Counted from the first letter of the stretch, positions 1-7,248 are shown. The stretch: 13,073 nucleotides of DNA from Bryobacterales bacterium (GCA_903970295.1 CAJCHQ010000738.1:1-13073); one strand, 5' to 3'. Numbers and translations are program-made. Notes: generated by a model from the letters alone, not told the origin.

Positions 1-410
1 CCGGTAATTTTAACCGCGTAGAAAGCATTTTTCGATTCGATGTTTTGATCGATTTGATCGCATACTTCTCCAATAGAGCTCGGTTTACACAGCATACGAA
101 GGTTCGGTTTGAAAAACATGACCACGGCGAAAGGTGTCTTCTGTTTCATATCGATTTCGGATGCGCTGCCACCGCTTCTGATCTGATAGAACTTGTTGCC
201 GAACGCTAACATCTCACCGTCGAGCGCGTTGAAAGTACCAACTCCGAAATCGCCATGGGTGGCTATTTCTTCGTAAGTCATGTCGCCGTCATAGACTCCT
301 TGAAGGAGCGCACTGATAGTGGACACCTGGAAAATCTCGTTTGGAGCCGCGGGCTCGACGTGCAAACGCTTGCGCTTCAGGGTTCTCAAATATTGAACGA
401 AGTGTTGCAT
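1..410 (-). CDS. budA: Alpha-acetolactate decarboxylase, N-terminal part (3' end outside window)
   Basis: Reading the minus strand from an ATG at 410 gives an open frame of 136 codons running off the left edge. Its protein matches the N-terminal half of acetolactate decarboxylase, which converts acetolactate to acetoin in the cytoplasm. Visible family signatures are IFQVSTISALLQGVYDGD (residues 26-43), THGDFGVGTFNALDGEM (51-67) and KTPFAVVMFF (91-100). Glu66 in LDGEM sits where the family has an active-site glutamate. The zinc-binding histidines lie in the C-terminal half, beyond the window, so integrity of the active site cannot be judged. An in-frame TAA lies eight codons upstream and no other ATG intervenes, which fixes the start, although no good ribosome-binding site is visible. 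No acetolactate synthase is seen in the window. The family assignment is strong and the symbol (budA/alsD) follows from it. Confidence 0.88.
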   Translation of the reverse strand, partial: MQHFVQYLRTLKRKRLHVEPAAPNEIFQVSTISALLQGVYDGDMTYEEIATHGDFGVGTFNALDGEMLAFGNKFYQIRSGGSASEIDMKQKTPFAVVMFFKPNLRMLCKPSSIGEVCDQIDQNIESKNAFYAVKIT

Positions 411-580
411 TAAAGAAGCGCTCGGTCTGAGTTATGTGTTCTACATGCTTTTCCACTATTCTGCCCGGAAAACCATAATCGCTTTCATGAGCCTACCAGG
501 TCAGGGTTGCAATAACCGTCTAGCTTACTATGCGTTGCCTATCCACGATATATTCTTGACTTGTCATCCGCCGGAATGTA

Positions 581-609
581 TTGCTCAACAGGCTCCCAGG
601 GCATACAAT
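581..609 (+). promoter_or_regulatory. Putative sigma-70 promoter for the small lysine-rich gene
   Basis: A TTGCTC element (581-586) and a TACAAT element (604-609) are separated by exactly 17 bp. Transcription would begin about 20 bases before the AGGA ribosome-binding site of the small gene starting at 639. The -10 box matches five of six consensus bases and the -35 box three to four. It is supported only by sequence resemblance and position. A second TTGACT at 555-560 has no good partner. Confidence 0.4.
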
Positions 610-638
610 TCTATAAGCACCTTATCAGGATGATGGTT

Positions 639-740
639 ATGGGAAAAGAACAAGTACAAAAGAAAGAAACGAAGAAAAAGCCAACTAAAACCAAGGCTGA
701 GAAAAAGGCAGCCAAGGCTGATAAGAAGGCAAGCAAATAG
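639..740 (+). CDS. Lysine-rich micro-protein, 33 aa
   Basis: An ATG at 639 opens a 33-codon frame ending in TAG at 740. AGGA at 627-630 lies eight bases upstream, a proper ribosome-binding distance, and a plausible promoter lies just before it. Two earlier in-frame ATGs (630 and 633) overlap that site and are less likely starts. The product begins MGKEQVQKKETKKKPTK and is about 40 percent lysine, with Glu, Ala and Thr making up most of the rest and no aromatic residue. It is soluble, strongly basic and probably disordered, so it could bind nucleic acid, but I recognise no family with certainty. It stands alone on its strand and converges on the methyltransferase gene. Short length leaves some chance that it is not translated. 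Confidence 0.6.
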   Translation: MGKEQVQKKETKKKPTKTKAEKKAAKADKKASK

Positions 741-781
741 CTTCGGTTATTGTTTGTCACCAAATTCGACGGCTTTACCGG

Positions 782-818
782 GAGCCGCTCAAGAGCCGAA
801 TGGTTCTGGGCGGCTCTT
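782..818 (+). terminator. Hairpin in the convergent 3' region, possible terminator
   Basis: AAGAGCCG (791-798) and CGGCTCTT (811-818) form an eight-base-pair perfect stem with a 12-base loop. GAGCCGC (782-788) can instead pair with GCGGCTC (810-816), so two structures compete. It sits between the lysine-rich gene and the end of the opposing methyltransferase gene, whose last codons and stop fall inside it. The thymine run afterwards is short, so termination in either direction may be weak. Confidence 0.4.
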
Positions 819-1730
819 TGGATTTGATGAAGTTTCAAGATGATGGCGATAGGCCACACCGTTGATGATATGAGAAATCGCGCGAATGTCGACGGCATTT
901 CCCAGCAACTGCCAGATTGTTGGCAGCGCACATTGAGGGGGAAATTCGAAGCTATCCGAAAACCCAAACAGTCGCAATATTTCTTTCGGCGAAAAGCGAC
1001 GAACAGCTCCACTTTTAGTGCGAATCAGAGAACCGCTTGCCAGCTTGCAGCGCCAATAACCTTTAGTGAAGCAAATCGCAATCGCGCTTGCATCGTCCTC
1101 GTCGACAATATTGAATCCACGACCATATCTTTCTAAATCCGCGTCAGAAACGAGAAGGGCTGGATCAAATTCTTGGTCGAGAAAAGAGGGCAGAATTTGA
1201 TACCGATCTTGGGGCTTTTCATTGACGACACAGCTGGCTGGCTCGGTCGAGGCAATGATGAAGCGTCTCGGGCGGCGCATCGGCACACCGAAGTGAGTTG
1301 AGCACAGATCGATTTCCGAAATCGAATAGCCATTTTTTTGCAGTGATTCGATCAATCTGAGCCGAACATTCGATTCTGCAAAGCCCAAAACATTTTCTAA
1401 GAAGAAATAGCGAGGACGCTTGATCGGCAAGATGTCGATCAGGTGAAGCAGCGATTTAGCTCTAGGATCATCGAGATCAGACTGCTTACCTCGACGACTA
1501 TACGGAGTGCAGGGTGGGCTCAGCCACCAGATATGGGCATCCGGAAGTCGGCGTGCATCAATCGAGTCGAGATTTTTGATCTCGGGTTTAAGCTCGAAGT
1601 TGAACTCATAGACAGCGTTAGCAGCAGTGTTCTGATCGAATGCAGCAATTATTTCGATCGGCAATTGCCGGCAGGCTTCGGCGAAAGAGCCTATGCCTGA
1701 GAAGAATTCGACAGCCTGAAGATTTGCCAA
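789..1730 (-). CDS. Dnmt2/TRDMT1-like cytosine-C5 methyltransferase (probable tRNA C38 methyltransferase)
   Basis: A 313-residue SAM-dependent cytosine-C5 methyltransferase. Motif order is VEFFSGIGSF (7-16, SAM loop), SPPCTPYSRRG with catalytic Cys74 (71-81), LENV (111-114), GVPMRRPRRF (148-157), RRFSPKEILRLFGF (244-257) and QLLGNAV (274-280). Several stretches follow Dnmt2 rather than DNA methyltransferases: AAFDQNTAANAVYEFNF (29-45), SLLHLIDILP (93-102) and above all CFTKGY (220-225), the hallmark CFT motif with a second conserved cysteine. Dnmt2 enzymes methylate C38 of tRNA, and a Geobacter homologue is known to act on tRNA-Glu; the substrate here is inferred. Thr75 replaces the usual Gln of PPCQ. 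At 313 residues it is shorter than human DNMT2 (391), mainly between motif VIII and CFT. No endonuclease gene is adjacent. The start must be TTG at 1730 because motif I begins at residue 7. The frame is continuous with the upstream TPR gene except for its TAG stop. Confidence 0.88.
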   Translation of the reverse strand: MANLQAVEFFSGIGSFAEACRQLPIEIIAAFDQNTAANAVYEFNFELKPEIKNLDSIDARRLPDAHIWWLSPPCTPYSRRGKQSDLDDPRAKSLLHLIDILPIKRPRYFFLENVLGFAESNVRLRLIESLQKNGYSISEIDLCSTHFGVPMRRPRRFIIASTEPASCVVNEKPQDRYQILPSFLDQEFDPALLVSDADLERYGRGFNIVDEDDASAIAICFTKGYWRCKLASGSLIRTKSGAVRRFSPKEILRLFGFSDSFEFPPQCALPTIWQLLGNAVDIRAISHIINGVAYRHHLETSSNPKSRPEPFGS

Positions 1731-1733
1731 TAA

Positions 1734-2867
1734 CTATCTTGCCGGTTCGCCAGAAAGAATTTGGTCGGCCCGTTGACGTGTCTTCTCGGCTTCGCGATGA
1801 CGGCCCTGAGCGTTATAAACAGCGGCCAGATCGTGCAAAGTCATAGCAACATTGCGATGCTCGGGTCCAAAGGTCTTTTCTAATATAGAAATTGCGAGCA
1901 TCGAAAGAGCTTCTGCCTTGTCGTACTTACCGCGCTCTTCGTAGAATTTCGACATCGAGAGCAATGTGGTTGCAACTTCTGGATGCTCGGTTCCAAGCAC
2001 CGTCGAGAACAACTCCAGCGAGCGACGATAATGCTTAGCCGCTTCTATGTCATTGCCCATCTTGTAGTAGAGAACAGCAAGATTATGATAGTTGGTTGCT
2101 ACTTCGGGGTGATTCGGCTCGAGGCTCTTTTCGTAGATCTCCAGAGAGCGCTTATAGAGAGGCTCGGCTTCAGCAAATTTACCTTGATAAGAATAATTGT
2201 TGGCGAGACTACGCATCGACTCTGCGACATCTTCATGACTCTCACCGAGAATGCGTCTCTTCAATTCGAGAGCCCGCCGGTAGTATTCATCAGCATCTGA
2301 ATAGCGTCCCAACTTACGATAGTTGCGAGCCATGCTCTTGAGCAGGTTGGCGACATCCAGGCTGTCTCCGCCTGACGCTGTCTCTTTGATCTTTAAAGCC
2401 TGCGCTAACAGCGGTTCACAAGCATCATACTGGCCTAAAGCTGAGTGATACAGAGCCAACTCTTGCAGACTTTCCGCGACTTCGGGATGATTTTTTCCCA
2501 AACCAGCTTCGCGGATTTGCAGCGCATTACGATATAACTCATGCGATTCGGCGATGCGTCCTTGCTGGACATAGTTCTTAGCGAGCATCGAAAGACATTC
2601 GGCCACTTGCAGATTCTGACTGCCTAATTGCTCTTCTCTGATTTTTACAGCATTCATGATGCAGATCTCGGCATCGGCATAACGAGCCATTGCCGCATAC
2701 AAATTAGCCAGATCGAGACTGGTTGTAGCCACGCGCAAACTATCAGTACCCTGAGCCATGGCTTCATCAAGAGCAGCATGCCAGGACTTTTCGCAATCTT
2801 CGAAGCGACCTTCGCGATAAGCGTCAGTGCCAGTTTGTCTCAGCTCTTCCCAAGTCAATTTAGCCAT
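1734..2867 (-). CDS. Tetratricopeptide-repeat protein, kinesin-light-chain type
   Basis: A 377-residue protein made almost wholly of TPR units of about 42 residues. Eight consecutive units begin with DSLRVA, QNLQVA, HPEVA, DSLDVA, HEDVA, HPEVA, HPEVA and HRNVA, each followed by a LA-x-x-Y helix and an A-E-x-x-Y/L helix. This long-period pattern is the kinesin-light-chain/TPR_10-TPR_12 form, a protein-interaction scaffold. An N-terminal helical unit (1-45) precedes them. There is no signal peptide or membrane segment, so it is probably cytoplasmic. ATG at 2867 is preceded by GGAG at 2876-2879, a good ribosome-binding site. The Dnmt2-like gene follows after one codon in the same frame, so the two are very likely cotranscribed and translationally coupled. 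The TPR protein may serve as partner or adaptor of the methyltransferase; this is inferred from position only. Confidence 0.9.
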   Translation of the reverse strand: MAKLTWEELRQTGTDAYREGRFEDCEKSWHAALDEAMAQGTDSLRVATTSLDLANLYAAMARYADAEICIMNAVKIREEQLGSQNLQVAECLSMLAKNYVQQGRIAESHELYRNALQIREAGLGKNHPEVAESLQELALYHSALGQYDACEPLLAQALKIKETASGGDSLDVANLLKSMARNYRKLGRYSDADEYYRRALELKRRILGESHEDVAESMRSLANNYSYQGKFAEAEPLYKRSLEIYEKSLEPNHPEVATNYHNLAVLYYKMGNDIEAAKHYRRSLELFSTVLGTEHPEVATTLLSMSKFYEERGKYDKAEALSMLAISILEKTFGPEHRNVAMTLHDLAAVYNAQGRHREAEKTRQRADQILSGEPAR

Positions 2868-2997
2868 TGATTCCGCTCCAATGCGCCCAATGTAGCCCCA
2901 GATAACTACTTACCCAGGCCGGCGCGGTTTCGCCGCACAGATGGCTGCAATTTTGCCAGATATCCCCTAAATATGCCAGTCTTTTCGCCAGCCCTGC

Positions 2998-3022
2998 CGG
3001 TTTTTGGAACAATCGGAAACCG
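2998..3022. promoter_or_regulatory. Inverted repeat in the divergent intergenic region
   Basis: CGGTTT (2998-3003) and AAACCG (3017-3022) are perfect inverted copies 13 bases apart, and a further CCGGTT follows at 3031-3036. They lie in the 275-base gap between the divergent TPR and LysM-like genes. They could be an operator or a leader hairpin for either gene. I see no convincing -35/-10 pair in this gap, so the role is open. Confidence 0.25.
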
Positions 3023-3142
3023 TTACAAACCCGGTTAGCAAGCGACTGTGCAATTGTGCAGTGCGCAAACGGTAGTCAACAGTTAAGCTCAAAGGGGAAT
3101 AAGATCTTAGCGGGGGCTCGGTAATTGATGGCGGAATGCTAA

Positions 3143-4693
3143 ATGAAAAACGAGTCCGATTCGAGTTTATCTCCCAAACCTGGGTCAAGAAGAAAGCAGC
3201 GAGCCGGGGCAGAGCGTGCCGATCGCAGCTCCAGGACGGCAGCGGCCAGATCCAACCGACTATACGGTAAATTCGCTCAAGACGGCTTGATGGCAACGGT
3301 CGCGCCGACACAAGTAAACGAAGCTAAGACTGACAACTTCGACGCCAACAAGTCCAGCACAAATAACTGCGGGGCAAACAAGTGCGGCGCTGAACAGCAA
3401 TCAAATCAAGGTTTAGACGACCCAAACGCGACAGAGGCGAGCCCCTGGGCGCTGGTCGAGGCCAGTGATACCGCCGATGGTGAGAACTTAATAAGAACCG
3501 ATTTTCAATCAAGACAAGATTACTCCGCGTCAAATTTCGTCCTCCTCGCTTCGGCGGTCGATTCTGTTCCCAGAACCGTTAACCTGTCTGGCACTGAAGA
3601 ACTTCAACAACGCGACTTACAGGGCCCAGAATTAGAAGCTCAGCAGTTTGTGATTCCGTTCAGCGCAAATTTGCAAAATGCGGACCAGTCGGTCGTGATG
3701 CAGCTCGACCTTCCGACAGACAAGCAAATCAGGTTTGCGCACGGCGCTCAAACGGTCGTTTACCTTACTTTCAGCGCCAGGCTCGCAAACGATATCGAAG
3801 GTCGAGCTACGACAAAAACCGAAAAAGGAACAAACGACAACCCCCAAATCGCTATCGGCAAGTTTTCACCAGCTGTTCAGTCGCTAGCTGATGAAAGTGC
3901 AAAACTGAGGTCCTTCCTTTTAACCGGAAAACTGCCGGACCGTCGCTACATATTGGGTACCGAGATTGCCCTGGCCGCTGTAATCGCTTCTGCAGGTGTG
4001 GCACGCGCCCGGGGTGTAACGAACAAAAAGAGTGGCGACGACGGAGAATTCCCCTCGAACAATCAGCTATCCGTTGAGCAGAGAAAGCGAATCTTCCTCG
4101 ACAGTGGAGCGTTGAAAACAACGGGAACCGAGCGAAAAGGATCAACGAGGAGATACGTGATTCTCCGAACAGTTGACCCGTCGATTGGCGCCTTTGCGAT
4201 AAACAGTGAATGCATCGAGCAAATACTTTTGCCAAAACGGCGACCATCTGGAGCAACGATTGCGCGGTCTGCCTCGCCCCCTCGCCAGGGTCTGCGCAGG
4301 CGAACGGTCATGGTTTCTGAAAACGATACCCTGGAGATCATTGCTGAGCGCTATCTGTTTGATGCCAGTCTGGCTCCGTTAGTCGCCGACGTTAACCGTC
4401 ACAACATCAAACAAACATATATAGACGGCAAACGAGTCGTCGAACTGAAGTTTCGACAACAGCTAATTATGCCGGTGCGACGGGAGATAGCAGACTTCTA
4501 CAGTAGACCTCTATCAGAGCGTCAGGAAGATCTGGTCACTATTGTGGAAGTATCGCAAATAGATCGACAATTGATTTCCACAATTCTGGGCCCCGTCGTT
4601 AACGCCAATCCGTCACAAATTGCAACCAAAAATATGACCTCGCCCAGGCCTCGGCCCGACCCCGGTCGCGACCCGAAGAAGCAATCACAGTGA
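3143..4693 (+). CDS. LysM-like domain protein with one weak hydrophobic segment
   Basis: A 516-residue protein of unknown overall function. The N-terminus (1-45) is rich in Arg, Ser and Ala and strongly basic. An Asn/Lys/Cys-containing low-complexity stretch follows, then a more ordered region around 165-220. A hydrophobic stretch near 272-290 (EIALAAVIASAGVARARG) is a possible but weak membrane segment. Residues 387-447 resemble a LysM-type module: TVMVSENDTLEIIAERYLFD, then DGKRVVEL and QQLIMPVRREI, matching the usual pattern of a V-x-x-x-D-T-L-x-x-I-A start and a closing L-x-x-P. The tail is proline- and arginine-rich. LysM usually binds peptidoglycan or chitin outside the cytoplasm, but no signal peptide is visible, so export and ligand are unclear. 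ATG at 3143 follows GGA at 3133-3135. The gene diverges from the TPR gene and stands alone. Confidence 0.72.
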   Translation: MKNESDSSLSPKPGSRRKQRAGAERADRSSRTAAARSNRLYGKFAQDGLMATVAPTQVNEAKTDNFDANKSSTNNCGANKCGAEQQSNQGLDDPNATEASPWALVEASDTADGENLIRTDFQSRQDYSASNFVLLASAVDSVPRTVNLSGTEELQQRDLQGPELEAQQFVIPFSANLQNADQSVVMQLDLPTDKQIRFAHGAQTVVYLTFSARLANDIEGRATTKTEKGTNDNPQIAIGKFSPAVQSLADESAKLRSFLLTGKLPDRRYILGTEIALAAVIASAGVARARGVTNKKSGDDGEFPSNNQLSVEQRKRIFLDSGALKTTGTERKGSTRRYVILRTVDPSIGAFAINSECIEQILLPKRRPSGATIARSASPPRQGLRRRTVMVSENDTLEIIAERYLFDASLAPLVADVNRHNIKQTYIDGKRVVELKFRQQLIMPVRREIADFYSRPLSERQEDLVTIVEVSQIDRQLISTILGPVVNANPSQIATKNMTSPRPRPDPGRDPKKQSQ

Positions 4694-5001
4694 GGCATTG
4701 CTATTACGCCCTCAGACCGAACTTGAGCTTCGCAATGTCGATCGCGAAAGTTTCTGATTAGTTTTAGAGAAAATACAAAAAAGAGCGGGATTTTTGCAGA
4801 GAACCATGGGCATGTAATTGTAGCGCGGCACCTTTTCGGCATACATGGTAGGCTGAGAAATTAGCGTTCACCGGCAAAAGAACTGGTGAGCAGTGTTCTC
4901 CTCAGGGGAGGCACTTTAGTTAAGTTGGCAAATTAAGCAAGCGCTTGAGCTAGGCGCCTGAATTTTGTCGCTATTTATGGTCACTCATCGGAAGAAGAAC
5001 T
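4694..5001. other. Intergenic region: leader hairpin and palindrome upstream of the sigma factor gene
   Basis: No gene is supported in these 308 bases. They hold a hairpin, AGTG (4892-4895) with CCTC (4900-4903) pairing to the contiguous GAGGCACT (4908-4915) across an AGGG loop and a four-base bulge. A perfect ten-base palindrome, CAAGCGCTTG, lies at 4938-4947 and a GGCGCC soon after. The sigma gene's ribosome-binding site GGAAG is at 4990-4994. No clear sigma-70 promoter or intrinsic terminator is visible. The hairpin and palindrome could control the sigma gene. Confidence 0.3.
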
Positions 5002-6012
5002 ATGGCGAAGAAAACAGCAAAAAATGTCCTGGACCGCAACGACGCATTGACTCCAGATGGCGCGTCGGAAGACCTCGGCGATATCGTCGATCTGGACGAT
5101 TCTCCGGGCGTGATTATCGAAGATGCGGAAGCCGATGACTCATCGCCCGAGGCGGAGGTTGAGGTCGAAGAACCCACACATTTAGCTGAAGAGGATTCGC
5201 TGCGAGTTTATTTGCGCGAAATCGGCCGGCACCGCTTGCTCAACGGCAAAGAAGAAATCGAACTGGGCCGAGCGGTCAAAGAAGGCGATAGTGACGCACG
5301 TCGCAGGCTGATCCAATCCAATCTGCGATTGGTAGTGAGTATCGCGAAAAGATACAACAACCGTGGTCTGAGTTTTCAGGATCTAATTCAAGAGGGCGGT
5401 CTCGGGCTGATAAGGGCAGTAGAAAAATTCGATCCAGAAAGAGGATTCAAGTTTTCAACTTATGCTACCTGGTGGATTCGTCAAGCCATAACCCGAGCCC
5501 TTGCAGACAAATCGCGTGGTATTCGCGTTCCGGTTCATGTCGGCGAAAGCATGAGCAAATTGAGGAAGGTTGTTCGGCAATTGGTTGATGACCTGGGACG
5601 CAAACCAAGCCTGGATGAAATCGTGGCAAAGTCCGGATACCCCCGCGACAAAGTGATCTTGACGATCGGTGCTTTTCGCGAATTGCTCTCCTTAGATAGC
5701 AAGTTGCGCGACGAGTCGGACACATTGCTGGCCGATATGATCGAAGACAAATCCAGACCACTGCCGGAGAAATCTGCCGAAGAAGGGCTGCTTAGTCTGC
5801 AGGTCAACAATTTGCTCTCCAGACTGAGTTCGCGCGAACAAGATATCATCAAACTGCGCTACGGCTTGGGTTGTGAAGTTCCGAAAAGCCTGGAAGAACT
5901 CTCGCAATTGTTAGGTGTCTCTCGAGAAAGAGTGCGCCAGATCGAATGTCGAGCCCTGAAAAAACTACGCAAAGATAATCAAGCCCGGGATTTGATGGAT
6001 AATCTGGCCTGA
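5002..6012 (+). CDS. RNA polymerase sigma factor, sigma-70 family, RpoD/SigA-like group 2
   Basis: A 336-residue sigma-70 factor that would direct RNA polymerase to promoters. Region 1.2 is at about 64-98 ([16 protein letters not shown]). Region 2 spans about 98-175, with [36 protein letters not shown] and the promoter-melting and -10-reading stretch [15 protein letters not shown] (153-167). Region 3 follows. Region 4 begins [15 protein letters not shown] near 275, and its helix-turn-helix [20 protein letters not shown] reads the -35 box. Full-length region 1.1 of a housekeeping factor is absent. It is replaced by a very acidic leader, 20 Asp/Glu in residues 19-65. Together with the length this suggests a non-essential group 2 factor of the cyanobacterial SigB/SigC kind. 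Usual EGNLGL is EGGLGL here. ATG at 5002 lies seven bases after GGAAG. No anti-sigma gene is adjacent. Confidence 0.93.
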   Translation: MAKKTAKNVLDRNDALTPDGASEDLGDIVDLDDSPGVIIEDAEADDSSPEAEVEVEEPTHLAEEDSLRVYLREIGRHRLLNGKEEIELGRAVKEGDSDARRRLIQSNLRLVVSIAKRYNNRGLSFQDLIQEGGLGLIRAVEKFDPERGFKFSTYATWWIRQAITRALADKSRGIRVPVHVGESMSKLRKVVRQLVDDLGRKPSLDEIVAKSGYPRDKVILTIGAFRELLSLDSKLRDESDTLLADMIEDKSRPLPEKSAEEGLLSLQVNNLLSRLSSREQDIIKLRYGLGCEVPKSLEELSQLLGVSRERVRQIECRALKKLRKDNQARDLMDNLA

Positions 6013-6124
6013 CAATCAGCATGATCACTGCACCACATCTGGTACCACTAAGTAACCAGAATGCACTTTTCTGCCGCTCGCGAACAGCTCAGGCATTTCC
6101 GGGACTCTAAAAGCTGGGCACAAA

Positions 6125-6133
6125 TGCTAAAAT
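6125..6133 (+). promoter_or_regulatory. Possible extended -10 promoter element upstream of the S1-like gene
   Basis: TGCTAAAAT matches an extended -10 box (TG-N-TAAAAT) about 40 bases before the start at 6175. No consensus -35 box lies 17 bases upstream, which an extended -10 promoter does not strictly need. Evidence is resemblance and position only. Confidence 0.3.
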
Positions 6134-6174
6134 GCTGCGACTGCTGAGTTCTCGCATCGAGATTTTTTAGAATA

Positions 6175-7167
6175 ATGGATGAAGCAAATGCCAAGATTAA
6201 GCCAGGAGAAAGCATTTGGTGCCGTCTCGTCGCACCAGAACCTGGCGGCTATCTAGTAACCCTCAACCCAAGCGGAATTGAGGGTTTTCTGCCCAGTCAT
6301 GACCCGATTGACATCGGGCGCTCGGTGCCGGCGACGTTTGTTTGCATGGACGGCAATCGTGCTTTGCTCACATACGCTTTCGTTATGGGCACAACCGAAC
6401 GTGTGCAAGTTAGCACTCTAACCGATCAAGAAAATGCATTTGCTGTTTGGGCAGACTCCTACCCAAATGCGATCCGATTGCGACGAGCCGTCGACCTGGT
6501 AATGCCACCATTTGCTTCATCACCGATCGTTCTCAATCTGGGAGAGAAAACCGGCCGCGAATTTTTCGGTTCATTGGAAAAAGCTGAATACACCGGTTGC
6601 GTAAAAGTCTTTTGTCAAAAGTTGCTTTCACGCGCAGCCGTCATCTGCCATTTTGGCCTAGTTGTCGGCTGCGTCTACACGACAAAGCTAATTTCCGAAC
6701 CGTATCCATTCGAAGTCGGTCTGAGAAAAATGTTGGACGACATGAAGTCAGCCGACATTGAATTGGAATTGTATGAATTGCCGGCAGACCTGGTGCTTTC
6801 TATGTCCTCTCTTTTCCTTGGCTACATAGATCATCGCGAGGACGATTTCGATAACCTTGGCTATGCCGAGCACATGCTTGCTTACTGCGCCGATCGAAAA
6901 GAAACAGCGTGTTTAAGCCTCAATGAAGAAAAGCACACTCCGTGCGCACTCGGTTTCATCAGTGAGGGACAATTCAAAGGCACGTACGCCATTGCGGAAC
7001 GCGCCTTCGGCGAAGAAAAGTCATTTTTGCAGCAAGTTTTCGATCGACATCCACAGACTAGGTTGGAAACTTACATATTACCGTCGGCAATGACTACCAA
7101 ATCGGTTCGTTTCGGATACAGCCTGACGTCTGCACAATTCGCGGAAGGCAACCTGCCACCGCGCTAA
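6175..7167 (+). CDS. S1-like N-terminal domain protein with unknown C-terminal region
   Basis: A 330-residue protein. Residues 9-70 resemble an S1/OB-fold RNA-binding module: GESIWCRLVAPEPGGYLVTL, then GIEGFLPSHDP and G-R-S-V-P-A-T-F-V-C-M-D, echoing the S1 pattern of a G-G-x-x-V core followed by EGF-(L/V)-P. The remaining 260 residues are not a family I can name with confidence. One part (about 125-165, EFFGSLEKAEYTGCVKVF then AVICHFGLVVGCVYTT) loosely resembles DUF4388/PATAN-like signalling modules; I hold this weakly. There is no signal peptide or membrane helix, so it is probably cytoplasmic. It has several cysteines but no clear metal-site spacing. ATG at 6175 has only a poor ribosome-binding sequence (GAG about ten bases upstream). 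It lies 162 bases after the sigma gene and 112 before the Fur-family gene and is probably its own unit. Confidence 0.65.
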   Translation: MDEANAKIKPGESIWCRLVAPEPGGYLVTLNPSGIEGFLPSHDPIDIGRSVPATFVCMDGNRALLTYAFVMGTTERVQVSTLTDQENAFAVWADSYPNAIRLRRAVDLVMPPFASSPIVLNLGEKTGREFFGSLEKAEYTGCVKVFCQKLLSRAAVICHFGLVVGCVYTTKLISEPYPFEVGLRKMLDDMKSADIELELYELPADLVLSMSSLFLGYIDHREDDFDNLGYAEHMLAYCADRKETACLSLNEEKHTPCALGFISEGQFKGTYAIAERAFGEEKSFLQQVFDRHPQTRLETYILPSAMTTKSVRFGYSLTSAQFAEGNLPPR

Positions 7168-7219
7168 ACAACTTAACCACGTACAGCGAGCCTGATCAGT
7201 TAGGGATGAACTAAGCGCC

Positions 7220-7248
7220 TTGACAGTCACTCAATTTAGAGCTAGTCT
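7220..7248 (+). promoter_or_regulatory. Sigma-70 promoter of the Fur-family regulator gene
   Basis: A perfect TTGACA -35 box (7220-7225) is followed after exactly 17 bp by TAGTCT (7243-7248), a recognisable -10 box. Transcription would start near 7255, about 12 bases before the AAGGA ribosome-binding site. It is the best promoter visible in the window, and its -10 is covered by an inverted-repeat operator. Confidence 0.7.

Noticed and set aside
436..633. Possible 65-codon plus-strand gene between the decarboxylase and the lysine-rich gene
   Set aside because: No ribosome-binding site, composition unlike a protein, and its end overlaps the promoter and ribosome-binding site of the small lysine-rich gene.
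840..1136. Plus-strand open frames inside the methyltransferase and TPR genes
   Set aside because: They are antisense shadows of strongly supported minus-strand genes and resemble no protein family.
789..1730. DNA methyltransferase of a restriction-modification system
   Set aside because: No endonuclease or specificity gene is nearby, and the CFTKGY motif points to the Dnmt2 RNA group.
1734..1736. TAG as a recoded sense codon joining the TPR and methyltransferase genes
   Set aside because: TAG ends at least three other genes here (the lysine-rich gene, the kinase and the DUF3592-like gene), so global recoding is not supported. Local readthrough stays open as a finding.
1734..2867. DNA tandem repeat or mobile element suggested by the regular 126-base period
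   Set aside because: The period is the 42-residue TPR unit. The copies differ at DNA level and there are no terminal repeats.
4522..4842. Minus-strand 106-codon frame over the end of the LysM-like gene
   Set aside because: Mostly antisense to a real gene, with no ribosome-binding site or recognisable domain.
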